DNA of 64,000 nucleotides from contig CM064427.1 of the NCBI GenBank assembly GCA_032690845.1, positions 6,893,501-6,957,500 of the forward strand, written 5' to 3'. The notes below the pieces were generated by a model, which was not told the origin of the DNA, did not search any database, and was given only the letters and a program-made list of their open reading frames with translations. Shown here in pieces: positions 36,913 to 49,495 of this stretch. The DNA comes from Eleusine coracana subsp. coracana (lineage: Eukaryota > Streptophyta > Magnoliopsida > Poales > Poaceae). Both the position numbers and the translations under genes were made by a program. How positions within the stretch are numbered: the stretch's first letter is position 1; each line of letters opens with the position of its first letter.

Positions 36913-38560
36913 ACTCCCACAACGCACGACACGCCTACCACGCTAACAAAGTTTGGAAGGAAGCCTGTGTCACCATCAAGACATGCAGAAATTTCTAAAA
37001 GAAATAATTGCCAATGCTATAGAAAAAGATGGAAAGATAATTCAAAGAATAACTGGATATCAAACCATAGGTTGGGAGTCAAACCATAGGTTAACAAGTC
37101 AAAGATGGCAAAATATAAACGCAAGCATCACAATTGAGTTTTGATGTCTACATTTAAGCATGGATCTTGTGCACTTACTGTCAACCTGCCATAACACAAA
37201 GAAAATGATCTACACAATAAAATTTCAGGGATGCGAAAAGGCTCTTAGCTTAATGGTAAGGCTTCCGAGTAGGACCACAGTGACCCGGGTTCGACTCTCA
37301 GTGGGAGCGAATTTACATGGCCTAGGTTAAAAAAAGAAACTCATCCAACTACACACCAAAGCATGGCTTAAGGCCTGGCCCACGTTCACATGGGCAGCGT
37401 GGTCGCCGTGTAAGGGTGGAGGAAGGGAGGTTTAGGGGTTTTCTTGATCTGCATGAGAGATCTTCTCTATCAGGCAATGCCCGAAAGCGTCTCACAACAC
37501 CCCCCCCCCCTCCCCCCAGGTCAAGTTTTTATAAAATTGCAGGGATAACAAGCCTGTCTTTCTTAAATAGGTTCCATGGATTTCAAACACATTACACATG
37601 TGCGTAATGCCTAGTACCAATCAGGAATACACATGATCCTGGAAGAAAAAGTTCTATGCTTCTGGTTGCACAACAAGCTGTATATGCTAGATCACTTTAG
37701 GATATGGAATGTGTTTATAGCACAACTAAAACAAGGAAAAGGAAAGGTACCGCATCATTAAACAACAGCAACTGGGCAGAAATGCAAATGCCTGTTGTAA
37801 CAGCCCAACAAGCCACAAGGCAAAGGCAGGTAAATCACAATTCATCACCAAACTACTTCCTTAAAGATAACAAAAACATTCAATTCAATCTGTCACTAGA
37901 TGCGGACTACGCCTTGACCATTTCCAATAAGCGCCATGCGATGAACTGATGCATGTGTGCACAAGCGGGAGCACATTTACAGACTTGGATACCGCCACAC
38001 AAGATAAATCCCAGGGCAGTCAATCAATCCCAGGGCAATCAATCAATCCCAGGGCAATCAATCTACCACGTCCAGCACCCACAAACACGGTGCTGTAACC
38101 ACTTCCATAAACAGACAATCTCACTTGAAATATTTCCACGCCCACATACATTTCACTTGAACTAGACTACACCCCCCCAAACCCATAAGCACCAAAACAC
38201 CAGATCGGCCGCGCGTCAGCAACCGCCCGCCCACCAGGCCACCATAACCACCACGTATGCCAGCCCAAGCCACGAGATCCGACCACTGATTCACCGAGAG
38301 GCCGGGCCGATAAACCCTAGAAAAATCCCCCCGACTAACCACACCACGAGCAACGGACCGACCAAACAAACATCACAACCATTCAAACGAAAACAAAATC
38401 GAAACCGCCGCACCAACCTGAAGTGCACCGCCGCCCGCGAAACGGCTTCCAATCTACTCCCCGGAGGTTTAGAACTGCCTGCACGACAGGTAGAGCAGAA
38501 TAGAAATCAGAAGAAAAATGAAAAAGATCGAGAAGAGTCAAGGCGGAATCGAGGCGAAGC
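36913..38560 (-). other. 5' UTR with a 1.5-kb intron of the Grx/DEP/DUF547 gene
   Basis: An acceptor lies just before 36942 (TTTGTTAG) and a good donor lies after 38418 (CTTCAG|GTTGGT, minus strand). The untranslated first exon runs upstream to about 38560 in a GC-rich region. The intron holds a SINE at 37233-37530. The first-exon start is not resolved. Confidence 0.6.
37233..37530 (+). mobile_element. tRNA-derived SINE, 298 bp, in a 5' UTR intron
   Basis: It has an A box (TTAGCTTAATGG) and B box (GGGTTCGACTC) of a tRNA-type pol III promoter near its left end, a tRNA-unrelated body with GGGCAGCGTGG, and a C-rich then T-rich tail ending AAGTTTTT. It is flanked by a 16-base duplication, ATAAAATTKCAGGGAT, at 37217-37232 and 37531-37546 (one mismatch). 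It cannot be a working tRNA gene, because the cloverleaf is lost. Confidence 0.88.
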
Positions 38561-39629
38561 AAGCCGGCGTACGCGAGGGTTCAAGCCAAGGAAGCGACAG
38601 AGACGAGGCCGCTTGCTTCTGCGACGGGTTTGACTGATAGGAGAAGGAAATGGGGTGGAGCGGGCGGTGACGCCGACCAGGGAAGGGGATGAGAGAGGAG
38701 CGGGAACCGAGAGCGGCGAGAGAAACTGACGAGAGGAAGCGAAGAAAAGGGGCAGGGGGGCAAGCGGACGTTTCCGAACACGTGATGCTGCCTTCGGCGG
38801 ATCGGGCCTGTCTTTGACCATCGCGGCCCACGCCGGGTGCTGTGCGTCCTGGTCTGAAAACAATAGTGCAGCTCAGTGTACTTGCCTTTCGCTAAAAAAA
38901 AAGGTCAGTGTACTTAACTTTGACCATCGATGTAGCTTTTCTTGACAAAAATTTCTCTGTTTCAAGTTAAAACCTGATCAAGAGCTTGTTATAAACTTTA
39001 GATTTTTTGTCCAAATCTATCATATCATATAGCTGTCAGGGATAAAAGTCCACCGTGATTACGCTTGAAAGACACTGTAGCATGATATGATGCACATACT
39101 TCCTCAAGGCAAAGCAACTTAACTACTTTTTTTTTGAACGAATAAAACAACTTGAAATATTACTAATATTGCCTTTGCGGTCAAATAATCTAACGTGCGC
39201 TCTTCGTTCACTGAGGTTTTTGCTTAGCCTGACAAGGTAAGTTCCAAAGTACGCTCTTTGATTGTTTAAGCTCAACTTTCTGTTTAGCCACTTTGGGTTT
39301 TGCCTTTACTGATGTACCCACCAGGGTTAGCTGCATTTCACCAAAACTAGACCAAGGGGAGAGAAGTCCCCTAGCGTTGTCGTATTAAGTGGATGCAGCG
39401 CTCGAATCCGGGGCGGCTGGGAGTTGAACCTGTCTTAACGGACCGTTCCATCCACGAGAGCTTCTGCAGCTGCATTTACCTGACTTCTTCTTCTTTGAAG
39501 AAATAGGAAGCGTTCCACATGGCTTTGTGAGGTACATATGCATGAACATCATGTCGCCGTCGTCGCGACGGTAAGGGTTCGGCGAGAATCTTTCAGCGCG
39601 TTAAAGTGCGGTGTCCTGCGCAATTGGGC
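38561..39629. other. intergenic upstream of the Grx/DEP/DUF547 gene
   Basis: GC-rich promoter-like DNA to about 38850, then ordinary AT-rich DNA. No gene or complete transposon was recognised. Confidence 0.45.
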
Positions 39630-41221
39630 AAGATTGGTCGCAGCCGCCGACATGGTCTCGTGACAGTATGATCCGTCGTGTATGTGCTGATTAGGCTGGA
39701 ATGAAATAACCAAACGATGACTATCCGAAACAAGGCTTTAAATACTTCAAATGACAGGAAACAAGATGAACGGAAAATTATATGGTGATTTTTGTTTTGG
39801 TTTTACGAAACCAATTCGACTAGAAATATATATATAATAAATAAAACAAGTGATCCGGTGGATCAGAGCCGACGACATGGTCTCGCAGCGGTCTGGTCAG
39901 TCGTGTGTGTGCTGATTAGGCTGGAATGGAAGAACCAAACGACGACTATCAGAAACAAGGCTTTAAGTACTTCAAAATGACAGGAAACAAGATGAATAGA
40001 CAATCTCTACTGCCTAATATGGTGATTTTTTTGTTTTGGTTTTATGAAACCAATTCGACAGGAGATATATCTCTACTCTTTATTAAATTTAGTGCGGTCG
40101 TCTCTTTCAGTGTCGTCCCTGATCGTAAGTATGTAAGTTTAAGATTCTGCCAAACCAAAATACATATAATCCGTCTCCTTCATATATGTCTCCGTCCCAG
40201 ATACTACTATTCCCGAGCATGTGTCTGTTTTTGCTGTCGTACCTCTATTTTTATGGAGTCCACTTGACATACGTGTGGCATGAGAGGGATGTTACAGGTT
40301 CCAGTCAAAGCCTTCGCCATGAAATCGTACCTACATGCTTAGAGCTTAGCCGATCTCATAGGGGCGTTGTTGCCGCCACCGTCATCGAGCGCTCTCCTCC
40401 CCTTCTGACCTCCAAAACGGGTTCCTTTTGAAAGAAGTATCAGTTTCCCTACATCAACACCATAGATTTTTGCTCGAGCACTGCCAGAGAATCCTCTCTC
40501 TCTTCCATTCTTTCTCTCTCATGTTATCTTCTATTTGTCTCGAGGAAGAAGATGAATAGAAGTAGATGGTTCGGTAAGCTGGGCGTGCTGGGCTGAAAAT
40601 AAAGACCCATGAATATATATCGTTTGCTATTTTATTTTGTTTATGAGGTTTCTTTAAAACAAAATCAATTACTGGATTGTTTATATCTATATAAGATCTG
40701 AGGAGAACAATATCAGTGGTATCCTTCTGCTCCTTACTCTCCATACATACAACTGCACATGGTTATTGAAGCGTTAGCCTGTTATTCGCCAAAACAAATT
40801 AAGGGAAGCACTGACTACCTAGAAAATCTCAGAATGATCTGTATCAATCTTTTAGCATCCAAAATTTGATTATTCTAACAATAATTGAGATAATAACATA
40901 ATGATCTTTATCATTTAATTTTTTTAATTAATACCCGTGACAACGCACAGACATTTTACTAGTAAATAAATAAAAAAAATGATCTGATGGATCGCAACCG
41001 GCGACATGGTCTGGCGAGGTTGTGGTCCGTCGTGTCTGTGCTGATTAAGCTACAATGGAAGAACCAAACGACGACTATCCGAAACAAGGCTTTAAATACT
41101 TTAAAATGACAGGAAACAATATGAATAGAGAATTTTATGGTGATTTCTATTTTGGTTTTATGAAACCAATTCAATTGAACATGTACAAATAAAAAATAAA
41201 TAAAAGAAGTGATCCGGATTA
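39630..41221. repeat. three-copy tandem repeat of about 225-235 bp, split by a Helitron
   Basis: Copies are anchored by GACATGGTCT at 39649, 39874 and 41003. Each contains GTGCTGATTA, ACCAAACGA, AACAAGGCTTTAAATAC and TGACAGGAAACAA, and ends with AAACCAATTC. The third copy is displaced by the 893-bp Helitron; without it the period is about 225 then 236. Confidence 0.88.
40070..40962 (+). mobile_element. non-autonomous Helitron, 893 bp
   Basis: It begins TCTCTACTCTTTATTA after a host A and ends CGCACAGACATTTTACTAG before a host T. These are the 5' TC and 3' CTAG ends and the A/T insertion site of Helitrons. A weakened CCCGTG..CGCAC hairpin lies next to the 3' end. No Rep/helicase was seen. The neighbouring repeat copies serve as an empty site and support both ends. 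Confidence 0.82.
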
Positions 41222-41233
41222 TTTTCGGGGGTT

Positions 41234-41288
41234 TGAACCTGACGTGAATCGAACACGCAACCTTCTGCTACCATTGCGCCACGGATGA
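41234..41288 (-). pseudogene. tRNA-Trp pseudogene lacking the anticodon arm
   Basis: On the minus strand, ATCCGTGGCGCAATGGTAGC is followed directly by AGAAGGTTGCGTGTTCGA and then TTCACGTC. Both halves match plant nuclear tRNA-Trp as I know it, but about 17 bases, covering the anticodon stem-loop with CCA, are missing. The final acceptor strand is AGGTTCA with one mismatch. It cannot decode. Confidence 0.8.
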
Positions 41289-42424
41289 TGATGCTTAAAA
41301 AATATTCAATACTTATACTAATATAATCTCGGGTCTGAATTTCTTACTGTTTCAGACAAGGACAATGGCCTAAAACAGAACTAACTTTGCATGTCGGAAC
41401 GGCAGTTATAAAAGAACGGGTAGCGAAAGTTATAAACTAACTTTCCAATGAACGACGCATGTTTAAAACACAATGGTCCAGGCGGAGGCCTTATTAGCGA
41501 AATGAGTTCGTCTTGTTCAGATTCAGTAGAAGACTAGAAGGTAGAGCTGTGCAAATCTAGAGGAAGCCAACAAGCCCTGGGCAGTGACAGCCATCGTGAA
41601 AGCCATTTGGTGAAGTTAGCTACTGCCTACTGACCAGCTTGAAAATATCCAAGGGAGACATCATTCAACCAATCAATCAGTGATATCTTTGATGGGTTCG
41701 GCAAACCCTTTGGTGATTTCAATTTGTATATGTTAAGGTGGTTCAATATATGGAATTTACCACGAACTGCTACTGAACTGGATCATGGAACTTGCATACA
41801 AACTGTTAATTGGAACAAAATGCAATAAACTGCTGAGACTTTTGAAACTCTAAAAATTGCCGAGACCTGATCAATGATATTTAGTAGTACAAAACTGATT
41901 GTCCACTGTGCAGAGGTTAAAGCTGACTTAAGGATACAAAAAAAATATGATAAGAGGCTCTAGAAGAAATCAAATTAGTTCCTTCATAGATATCAAGAAC
42001 TTTGGACTACAGGCAAGAGGAGAGTTTCCAGCTCAAGAGGCTGCAGCATGCGACATCTTCAAGCACAGGCAGTCTGTCCAAAGGATCAGGATTCTTGGCA
42101 GTCGCCCTAGCAGTCGGGCCATCAGCCTCTTGTCCAAGCTGTATGTTAATATTATAAGCCTTTCCACAATGTACAATTGCTGCATTAGAACCTTATGGAT
42201 CAAGAACTACTTGCTGCACAACAATCAACAACTAAAACATGAGGATAATCTTCAGCAATGTGGTAGTCAGAGGGCTCCCAAATAGTCAAACCAGATCCTC
42301 ATACAAAACTATCACCACTTCAATTGCTTAAACCAAGAATTTAGAAAGCCTCAGCATCAGCATGGGCTATTGCTAATGTGCGCTAGTTGCTATTGGACGA
42401 CTTGCCTGAAACATAAAATGAAAT
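41289..42424. other. 3' flank of the mTERF pseudogene
   Basis: AT-rich sequence, presumably including the old 3' UTR. No other gene was recognised. Confidence 0.45.
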
Positions 42425-42836
42425 TTAGATAGTACCACGAGATGTTACAGTTGAACTTTTTGGGGGCGCACAAGCTGCAGCATAAGCATCTACGATTCCG
42501 ATAACTGAGTCTTTGTGACAGTCCACAAACTTCAATTTGAAAGTTTCGTCATTCATTCCTGATTGTGAGTACAAGGTCACATTGCCATTCAGCAATCCTT
42601 TTGCCTGCAGGATTTTCATGACACGATACCGGGGAACCAGGCGCTTCTCCAGACTGTATCCTAATAGGGAAGGACTTTTCACCATGCACTTTGGCTCCAG
42701 TCCAGCTTCACTAATCAGGAACTGAACTTTACGGCGAATATGCTCCTCAGATAATCCAAGAATGCTCGGCATCCTGGACACTGCAGTGGCAACCTCAGTC
42801 GCTGAGCAACCAAGAGTCTCTTTCAAAACTTCAAGA

Positions 42837-43387
42837 TGTTAGTAGATCTACATGTTGGGCCCAACGGTCCAACACTCAGATCCACGTCCTGATCAGGAGC
42901 GTTCCAACCCTACTCTAGTTGGTGGACCCCCGTCGCACTGCGCCACATAAAAAGGAGGGGTCGAGCCGGGACTCGGTTCACGAGGTTGACCGCCACCACT
43001 GTTCACCCCACAAACCCTAAGCCGATCCAAAGAGCTAGGGCGCAGCCAGCGACGGGAAGCCGTCACCATGACGTCCTACTTCGCCGCTGTGCCAGAACAG
43101 TGCCGTTGGAGACCCGAAAGCCTTCGACACCGATGACCGCCGTTACCGCTTCTCCGACACCTCGCCAACGCCCTCGAGGAGATCCTCGCTGTCGACGACA
43201 TGGCCGAAACCAGCACCGCCGCCGGGTCTTCTTCCTCTTCGGTCATCGACCCCGCGACGGCCCCCGCTCCGCTTCCTCACAATCTTGATAACCCCTTTCT
43301 CCCTCTCCTCTCTCTAGATCCAGAACTAGAACAACACCTGATTTCCTCTCTAGCATCTAGCCTAGGCACAGACTGCAGAATCTAACA
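42837..43387 (+). repeat. 5' LTR of element F
   Basis: 551 bp, TGTTAGTAGATC to CTAACA. A TATA-like CATAAAAAGG lies at about 42945. The primer-binding site TGGTATCAAGAGCC follows at 43389, with one extra A compared with the usual initiator-Met complement. Confidence 0.93.
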
Positions 43388-43402
43388 ATGGTATCAAGAG
43401 CC

Positions 43403-44573
43403 TAACTAGTGCTCGATCTAGTAGAGGTAGAAGAGTTTTCGGTCGATTACAGATCGGCCAAATGAAAACCAAAGAACACCAGGACCCCTCCCCCCCAAAC
43501 CCTAACCCTAGGTTTAGGGTTACAGATCCAAAGAAACCAGAGGCGCGCAATGGAGTTTTGGGACCTACCTGGGCACCCTCACCGCCGCCGCTCGTCGGCT
43601 AGAACACATTGCGCGAGCGCCGACCGCCACCAGGACGCCGTCGCGTGGGGGCTCGTGGATGCCGTCACGAGGCTGCTCGACTGCGACGCGCTCACCGACG
43701 GGTGAACATGCGCGCCGGCGAAAAGCCTAGTGGCAGCGCCGTCTTCTTCAGCTTCTCCGGTCATGGGCCGTCGCTCACCGGGAGCAAGGGAGAAGGGAAA
43801 GGAGGCGGCGAGAAGAACAAATGAATGCTAGGGTTTCGGGGCTGCCCTTAGGCGCCGGTTTTGATCGAGCAAAAAGATCGCCCAGCCGTCCATCGCGATG
43901 GACGACTGGGAGACGTGCGGACAAAAGGGGGTGTGGGGGGCACCGCGCTGGGCCAGAATGGCGGCCCAGGCAGTCGCTGCGAGGCCGACGGCCCAGGCGG
44001 GCGCGCGGGTGCGTAAGGCAGGCCGAAAGGCCAGGACTTTTGGACCGAAGGCCTCGCGCGCACGTTCAAGGTGGGCTGGTCTTTTCTCTACCATGGGCCC
44101 AAAATTGAAAAGAAATGCACAGTAGCAAGTTTTATCAGAATTTGACTGTTTTATGTCGATTTTGAACATAATTTGATTGAATGTTGATGAATTTTACCTC
44201 TATTAAAATATCTACCAATGAGATTATTTTTCTAGAGTGTAAATTAAGAAATTTTTGCTACTGTACATTTATGTTTTATATGATGTTTCCGTTGTAAGAT
44301 AATAGAATTAATGATTATTGATAAAATTGATGTTTTCTAAAATTAAATTTCGAACCAACGGGAAAATTTACTTTTAGTAGCATTAATTTTCAGATTATAT
44401 GTCATTGTAATTTTTCTAACCAACGTTGTTAAATTGCAATATCATATCATGATGGTTTATATATTATGCCTATTTTCTGCCCAATGGTGATGTAGGTTTT
44501 AATACATAGCATGTTAGAAATTTATATGTTATTTTGTTCTCACTTTTCACGGTTAATTTCAGGAGCCATCATG
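43403..44573 (+). other. leader of element F with a GC-rich block
   Basis: Between the primer-binding site and gag lies a GC-rich block (about 43540-44100), then AT-rich DNA. The block is unlike the rest of the element in base composition and might be captured host DNA. No protein family was recognised in it. Confidence 0.4.
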
Positions 44574-47500
44574 ATGGCCTTCCTTTCCCAGATCCCAATG
44601 TTGAAAAGGGACAACTATGGCGAATGGAAGAGAAAGATTGACCTTGCCTTTGTTATGGGTGAGATGGACTAGCTAATGACTATCCCATGTCCCACAGAGC
44701 CTCCTAAGCTTGTCAGGGACACAGAAGAAATAGATGCTGTTTGGCAACATAGACAGAGGGATGATGCTCCGAACAGAGCTCGAGTTCAACTTCAGCACAG
44801 AAGATAGGTTCTTAACAACAAGAAGTGCTTGGCACTTGTCAAGAACACGATTGAACCCGCTATCATGGGCTCAATCCAGAATGAAGACACAGTAAAGGGC
44901 TATCTCCAGAGGGTGGAGAATCAGTTTACTAGGTCTTTCAAGACTTATGCCACACAGATGATAAGACAGCTGGTGAATGAACAGTACACTGGTGGTGATA
45001 TAAGGGAGCACATTCTAAAGATGAACAGTTTGGCTACGAAGCTAAAGACTGTGAATCTAACGATTCAAGAAAATCTTCTGGTTCACTTTGTGTTGCTCTC
45101 CTTACCAAAGCAGTTTGACAACTTTGTTTTCAACTACAACATGAACCCAGAGAAATGGACCTTTGAGCAGCTTATTGCCAATATTGTCCAAAAGAAGGAC
45201 AGATTCAAGAACAAACATGACGGTTCTGTCTACTATGTAAAAGACAACAAGAACAAGGGCAAGCAGCCAAAGAAACCGGTCTTTTACTCTAAGCCTATAG
45301 GCAAGCAGCAGCATAGGCCTCAGCAGGGACAGGTTGTAGTGGACAAGGACACATGCCTCCACTGCAATAAAAAAGGATACTATAAGAAGAATTGTCCTGA
45401 CTGGCTGAAGCTGTTCATGCAAAAAAATAATGAGAACATTATTACATTTGTAAATGAATCATTGTATGTTACTTATTCTAGATCCACATGGTGGATTGAT
45501 TCAGGAGCGACTATTCATGTTGTAAATTATTTACAGGGGTTTCATACGACGAGAACCATGGGAAAAGATGAAGGTTCGATAAGAGTGGCTAATAGAGTAC
45601 AAGCCAAAGTTGAAACTGTAGGAGATGTTCACCTAGAGCTTAGAGATGGTTTTATTCTTAGACTTCATGATATCTTTTATGTACCTTCGTTACAGAGAAA
45701 CCTAATAAGTGTATCGCGTCTTGATTATGATGGTTATGATTGTCATTTTGGTAATGACAAATGTGAACTCTTATTCAACAATGAATGCATTGGTTCTGCG
45801 TCTTTACAGGATAAGCTTTATTTATTATCACTTGGTGATAATGTGAATGTGATATATGATGCGAATGATAATATACATGATATGAATGTCCCTACGTCCT
45901 CGTCGACTAAAGTTAACAAGAAAAGAAAGAGAACTCTAAGCGTGTCATCAAAATTATGGCACTGTCATTTAGGCCATATTTCGAGGCGGAGAATTGAGAG
46001 ACTTATAAAGAATGACATTCTTCCTCCATTAGAGTTCACAGACTTAGAACAATGCATTGAATGCATTAAAGGAAAATATGTAAAGAAAATTAAGAAAAAT
46101 GCAAAAGAAGCGCAGGAATATTAGAGATCATTCATACAGATATTTGTGGTCCTTTTCCTGTCAAGAGTGTGGATGGTTATGACTCGTTTATAACATTCAC
46201 AGATGATTACTCTACTATGGTTATATTTATCCAATTAAAGAAAGATCAGAAGTATTGGATAAATTCAAGATATTTAAAGCAGAAGTGGAAAATCAACATG
46301 ATCGAAAGATCAAAGTTGTAAGATCCGACTGTAGAGGGGAGTACTACGGGAGACATACACCTTATGGACAAGTCCTAGGACCTTTTGATAGGTTCCTACA
46401 AGAAAATGGCATAGTCGCTCAGTATTCTACGCTGGACGAGCCACAACAGAATGGAGTAGCAAAAAGGCATAACTGTATCTTGATGGATATGGTGCGCAGC
46501 ATGATGAGCTACTCCACACTGCCAGTAAGTTTATGGATAGAGGCTTTAAAAACTGCTATTTATATTCTTAACAGAGTTCCAAGTAAATCGGTGCATAAAA
46601 TACCGTATGAATTATGGACTGGACGAGTGCCTTTGCTAGCACACCTCCGTGTGTGGGGGAGTCTTGCAGAGGCCAAGATATTTAATCCAAATCTTAGAAA
46701 ATTGGATCCCAAGATAGTAAGTTGCCATTTTCTTGGTTACCCAGAAAAATCCAAAGGTTATAGTTTCTACTGCTTAGATAGATACACAAAGTTTGTAGAA
46801 ACAAGACATGTCGTCTTCCTAGAGGACGATATGATCAGGGAGAGCATGGTGGCTTGAGAGATCGATCTTGAGAAGAAGCAGGTATATGTACCCAATTCTA
46901 TGAGTCAAGAACCTTTCTTCTCACTGCCTGTTGATGTTGAGCCTGTGACACGTGACGTTGCAGTGCCAACACCTGTTGTCACTCCTTCTGTGGTACAAGA
47001 GGAACATCCTCGTTAGGATTTGACAGATATTGATACCACAGATGTGGGGGAGCAGCCTCAAACAAATAATGTGCCAGAAGAGCAGGCTCCACAAGAGCCT
47101 CAACCAGAAATTATGCCAAATGAAGAGGCCCCTAGATGGTCTCAAAGAGCTAGAAAGTCAGCAATACCGGCTGACTATGAACTGTATAACACAGAAGAAT
47201 ATCATATGGAGGATGACCCCACCTCGTATGAAGAAGCCATGAGGAGTGTCCACTCATCTGAATGGTTGGAGGCCATAAAAGATGAAATAAAATCAATGAG
47301 TCTCAATGAAGTTTGGGACTTGGATGAAATTCCTAAATGAGCCAAAATAGTAGGTTGTAAATGAGTCTATAAGATTAAATATAACTCTAGAGGGAATATA
47401 GAAAAGTTTAAGGCACGACTTGTGGCTAAAGGATTTACGCAAAGAGAAGGAATTGATTATAATGAGACGTTTTCTCCAGTCTCTTGTAAAGATTCTTTCA

Positions 47501-48779
47501 CAATTATAATGACACTAGTGGCACATTATAATTTAGAATTACATCAATAGGATATAAAAACGGCATTCCTAAACAGGAATTTAGAGGAAAGAGTTTACAT
47601 GGCATAATCAAAAGGTTTTGTTGTGGAAGAAAAGGAAAGTATGTAATGTCGTTTAAAGAGATCCATTTATGGATTAAAGCAAGCTTCAAGATAGTGGTAC
47701 TTAAAGTTTGATGGAACAATATAGAAATATGGATTTGAAGCAAATGTTAAGGACAATTGCATCTATGCAAAGTTCAAGAATAAAAAATTCATTTTCCTAG
47801 TTTTATATGTGGACGATATTTTACTGGCCAGTAGTGATATCAGTCTACTACAAGAGACAAAGAAATTCTTGTACTCAAACTTTGACATGAAAGATCTTAG
47901 TGAAGCATCATATGTTTTGGGCATTGAGATTCACCGAGATAGAAGAAAACATGCATTGGGACTATCTCAAAAGATGTATATAGAAAAGGCGTTGAAGAAA
48001 TTTAACATGCACAAATGCAGTGTCACATCTGCTCCTATAGTCAAGGGCGAAAGATTTGGGGATTGGCAAAAACCCAAGAATAAGTACGAGCTTGATGATA
48101 TGAAAATAAAACCACATGCTTCGGCTATGGGAAGCTTGCAGTATGCGCAAGTATGTACACGCCCTAACATGGCATTTGTCACCGGGTTACTTGGCAGATT
48201 TTAGAGTAATCCAGGCCCTGAGCACTGGAAGTTGATAAAGAAAGTCTTGCGATATTTGCAAGAAACAAAAGCCTCATGTTGGTATATAGAAGATCAGATT
48301 CACTCCAAGTGGTGGGGTATTCTGATTCTAATTTTACCACAGATAACATGAAATCCACATCGGGATATGTGTTTACCCTGGCAGGAGGAGTTATTTTATG
48401 GAAAAGCTCCAAACAAACTATCACGACAGGGTCGACCATGTATGCCGAGTTTATAGCATGTCATGAAGCCACGGGGCAGGTCAACTGGCTAAAGAAATTC
48501 ATATCCGGATTAAGAGTGGTTGACAGTATTGAGAAACCACTAAAGTTATACTACGATAATGAACCAGTAGTAATGTATGCTCACTACAATCAGTCCAGTG
48601 GTGCTGAGAAGCACATTAATATAAAGTAGAATGTTGTGAAAGACAAAGTCTAGGATCGCACTATAAGTCTCGAGCATATCAGAACTGAAAGAATGCTTGC
48701 GGATCCGCTCACAAAAAGCCTACCGCCCAGCGTGTTTAAGGAGCACGTAGCCGGCATGGGGTTAAGGGAAACCTTATGA
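44574..48779 (+). pseudogene. gag-pol remnant of element F
   Basis: Gag starts MAFLSQIPMLKRDNYGEWKR, with stops soon after. The zinc knuckle reads CLHCNKKGYYKKNC, where Tyr replaces the usual His ligand. The protease has WWIDSGATIHVV with Asp kept. Integrase is split by a frame change near 46124; its C-terminal half has VAKRHNCILMDMVRSMM. RT runs from about 47340 with several stops, and has LYVDDILLASSD at about 47806-47840 and RNase H near 48300-48779, ending RETL. The retained order PR-INT-RT-RH defines Copia. Confidence 0.88.
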
Positions 48780-48946
48780 TTCTGGACTTAGGGCCTAAAG
48801 AAATATATCTATTTCTGAACGGGGATGTGTATAGTAGGACATGAATCTATCGGCCTTTAACTATGATGATGAAACATGCTTTATGTATAAATCCGTGATG
48901 AAATAGAAAATATAAAGTAATGATGCAATGAGATCTAAGGGGAGAA

Positions 48947-49495
48947 TGTTAGTAGATCTCCATGTTGGGCCCAACGGCCCAACACCCAGATCCGTGCCCT
49001 GATCAGGGGTGCCCCAACCCTACTCTGGTTGGTGGGCCCCCGTTGCACTGCACCACATAAAAAGGAGGGGTGGAGCCGGAGCTCGGTTCACGAGGTCGAC
49101 CGCCGCCACTATTCACCCCATAAACCCTAAGCTGATCCAAAGAGCTAGGGCGCAGCCAGCGATGGGAAGCCGCCACCACGACGTCCCACTTTGCCGCTGT
49201 GCCAGTAGTGCCGGTGGAGACCCGAAGGCCTTCGACACCGATGACCGCCGTCACCGCTTCCCCGACACGTCGCCGACGCCCTCGAGGAGATCCTCGCCGT
49301 CAACGACATGGTTGGAACCAGCACTGCCGCCGGGTCTTCTTCCTCTCCGGCCATCGACCCCGCAACGGCTCCCGCTCTGCTTCCTTACAATCCCGGTAAC
49401 CCCTTTCTCCCTCTCCTCTCTCTAGATCCAGAACTTGAACAACACCTGATTTCCTCTCTAGCATCTAGCCTAGGAACAGACCACAGAATCTAACA
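48947..49495 (+). repeat. 3' LTR of element F
   Basis: 549 bp, preceded by the purine tract AAGGGGAGAA (48937-48946). It is the same order of sequence as the 5' LTR, with clear divergence. Confidence 0.93.

Larger units (their letters stand above)
42837..49495 (+). mobile_element. Copia element F inserted in the mTERF gene
   Basis: A complete structure, 6,659 bp, with LTRs of about 550 bp (TGTTAGTAGATC...ATCTAACA), primer-binding site, a leader of about 1.2 kb, gag-pol and polypurine tract. CAAGA flanks both sides (42832-42836 and 49496-49500). The LTRs differ at many positions (about 25 in the first 190), so the insertion is old. Coding parts are broken throughout. Confidence 0.95.

Noticed and set aside
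37241..37310. Possible functional tRNA gene
   Set aside because: A and B boxes are present, but the cloverleaf does not close and a SINE tail with target duplication follows.
39380..39480. Possible tRNA-like sequence around GTTGAACC
   Set aside because: T-stem and acceptor pairing could not be made on either strand.
43540..43830. Possible gene in the leader of element F
   Set aside because: Open stretches are short, have no family motif and lie upstream of gag in a retrotransposon.
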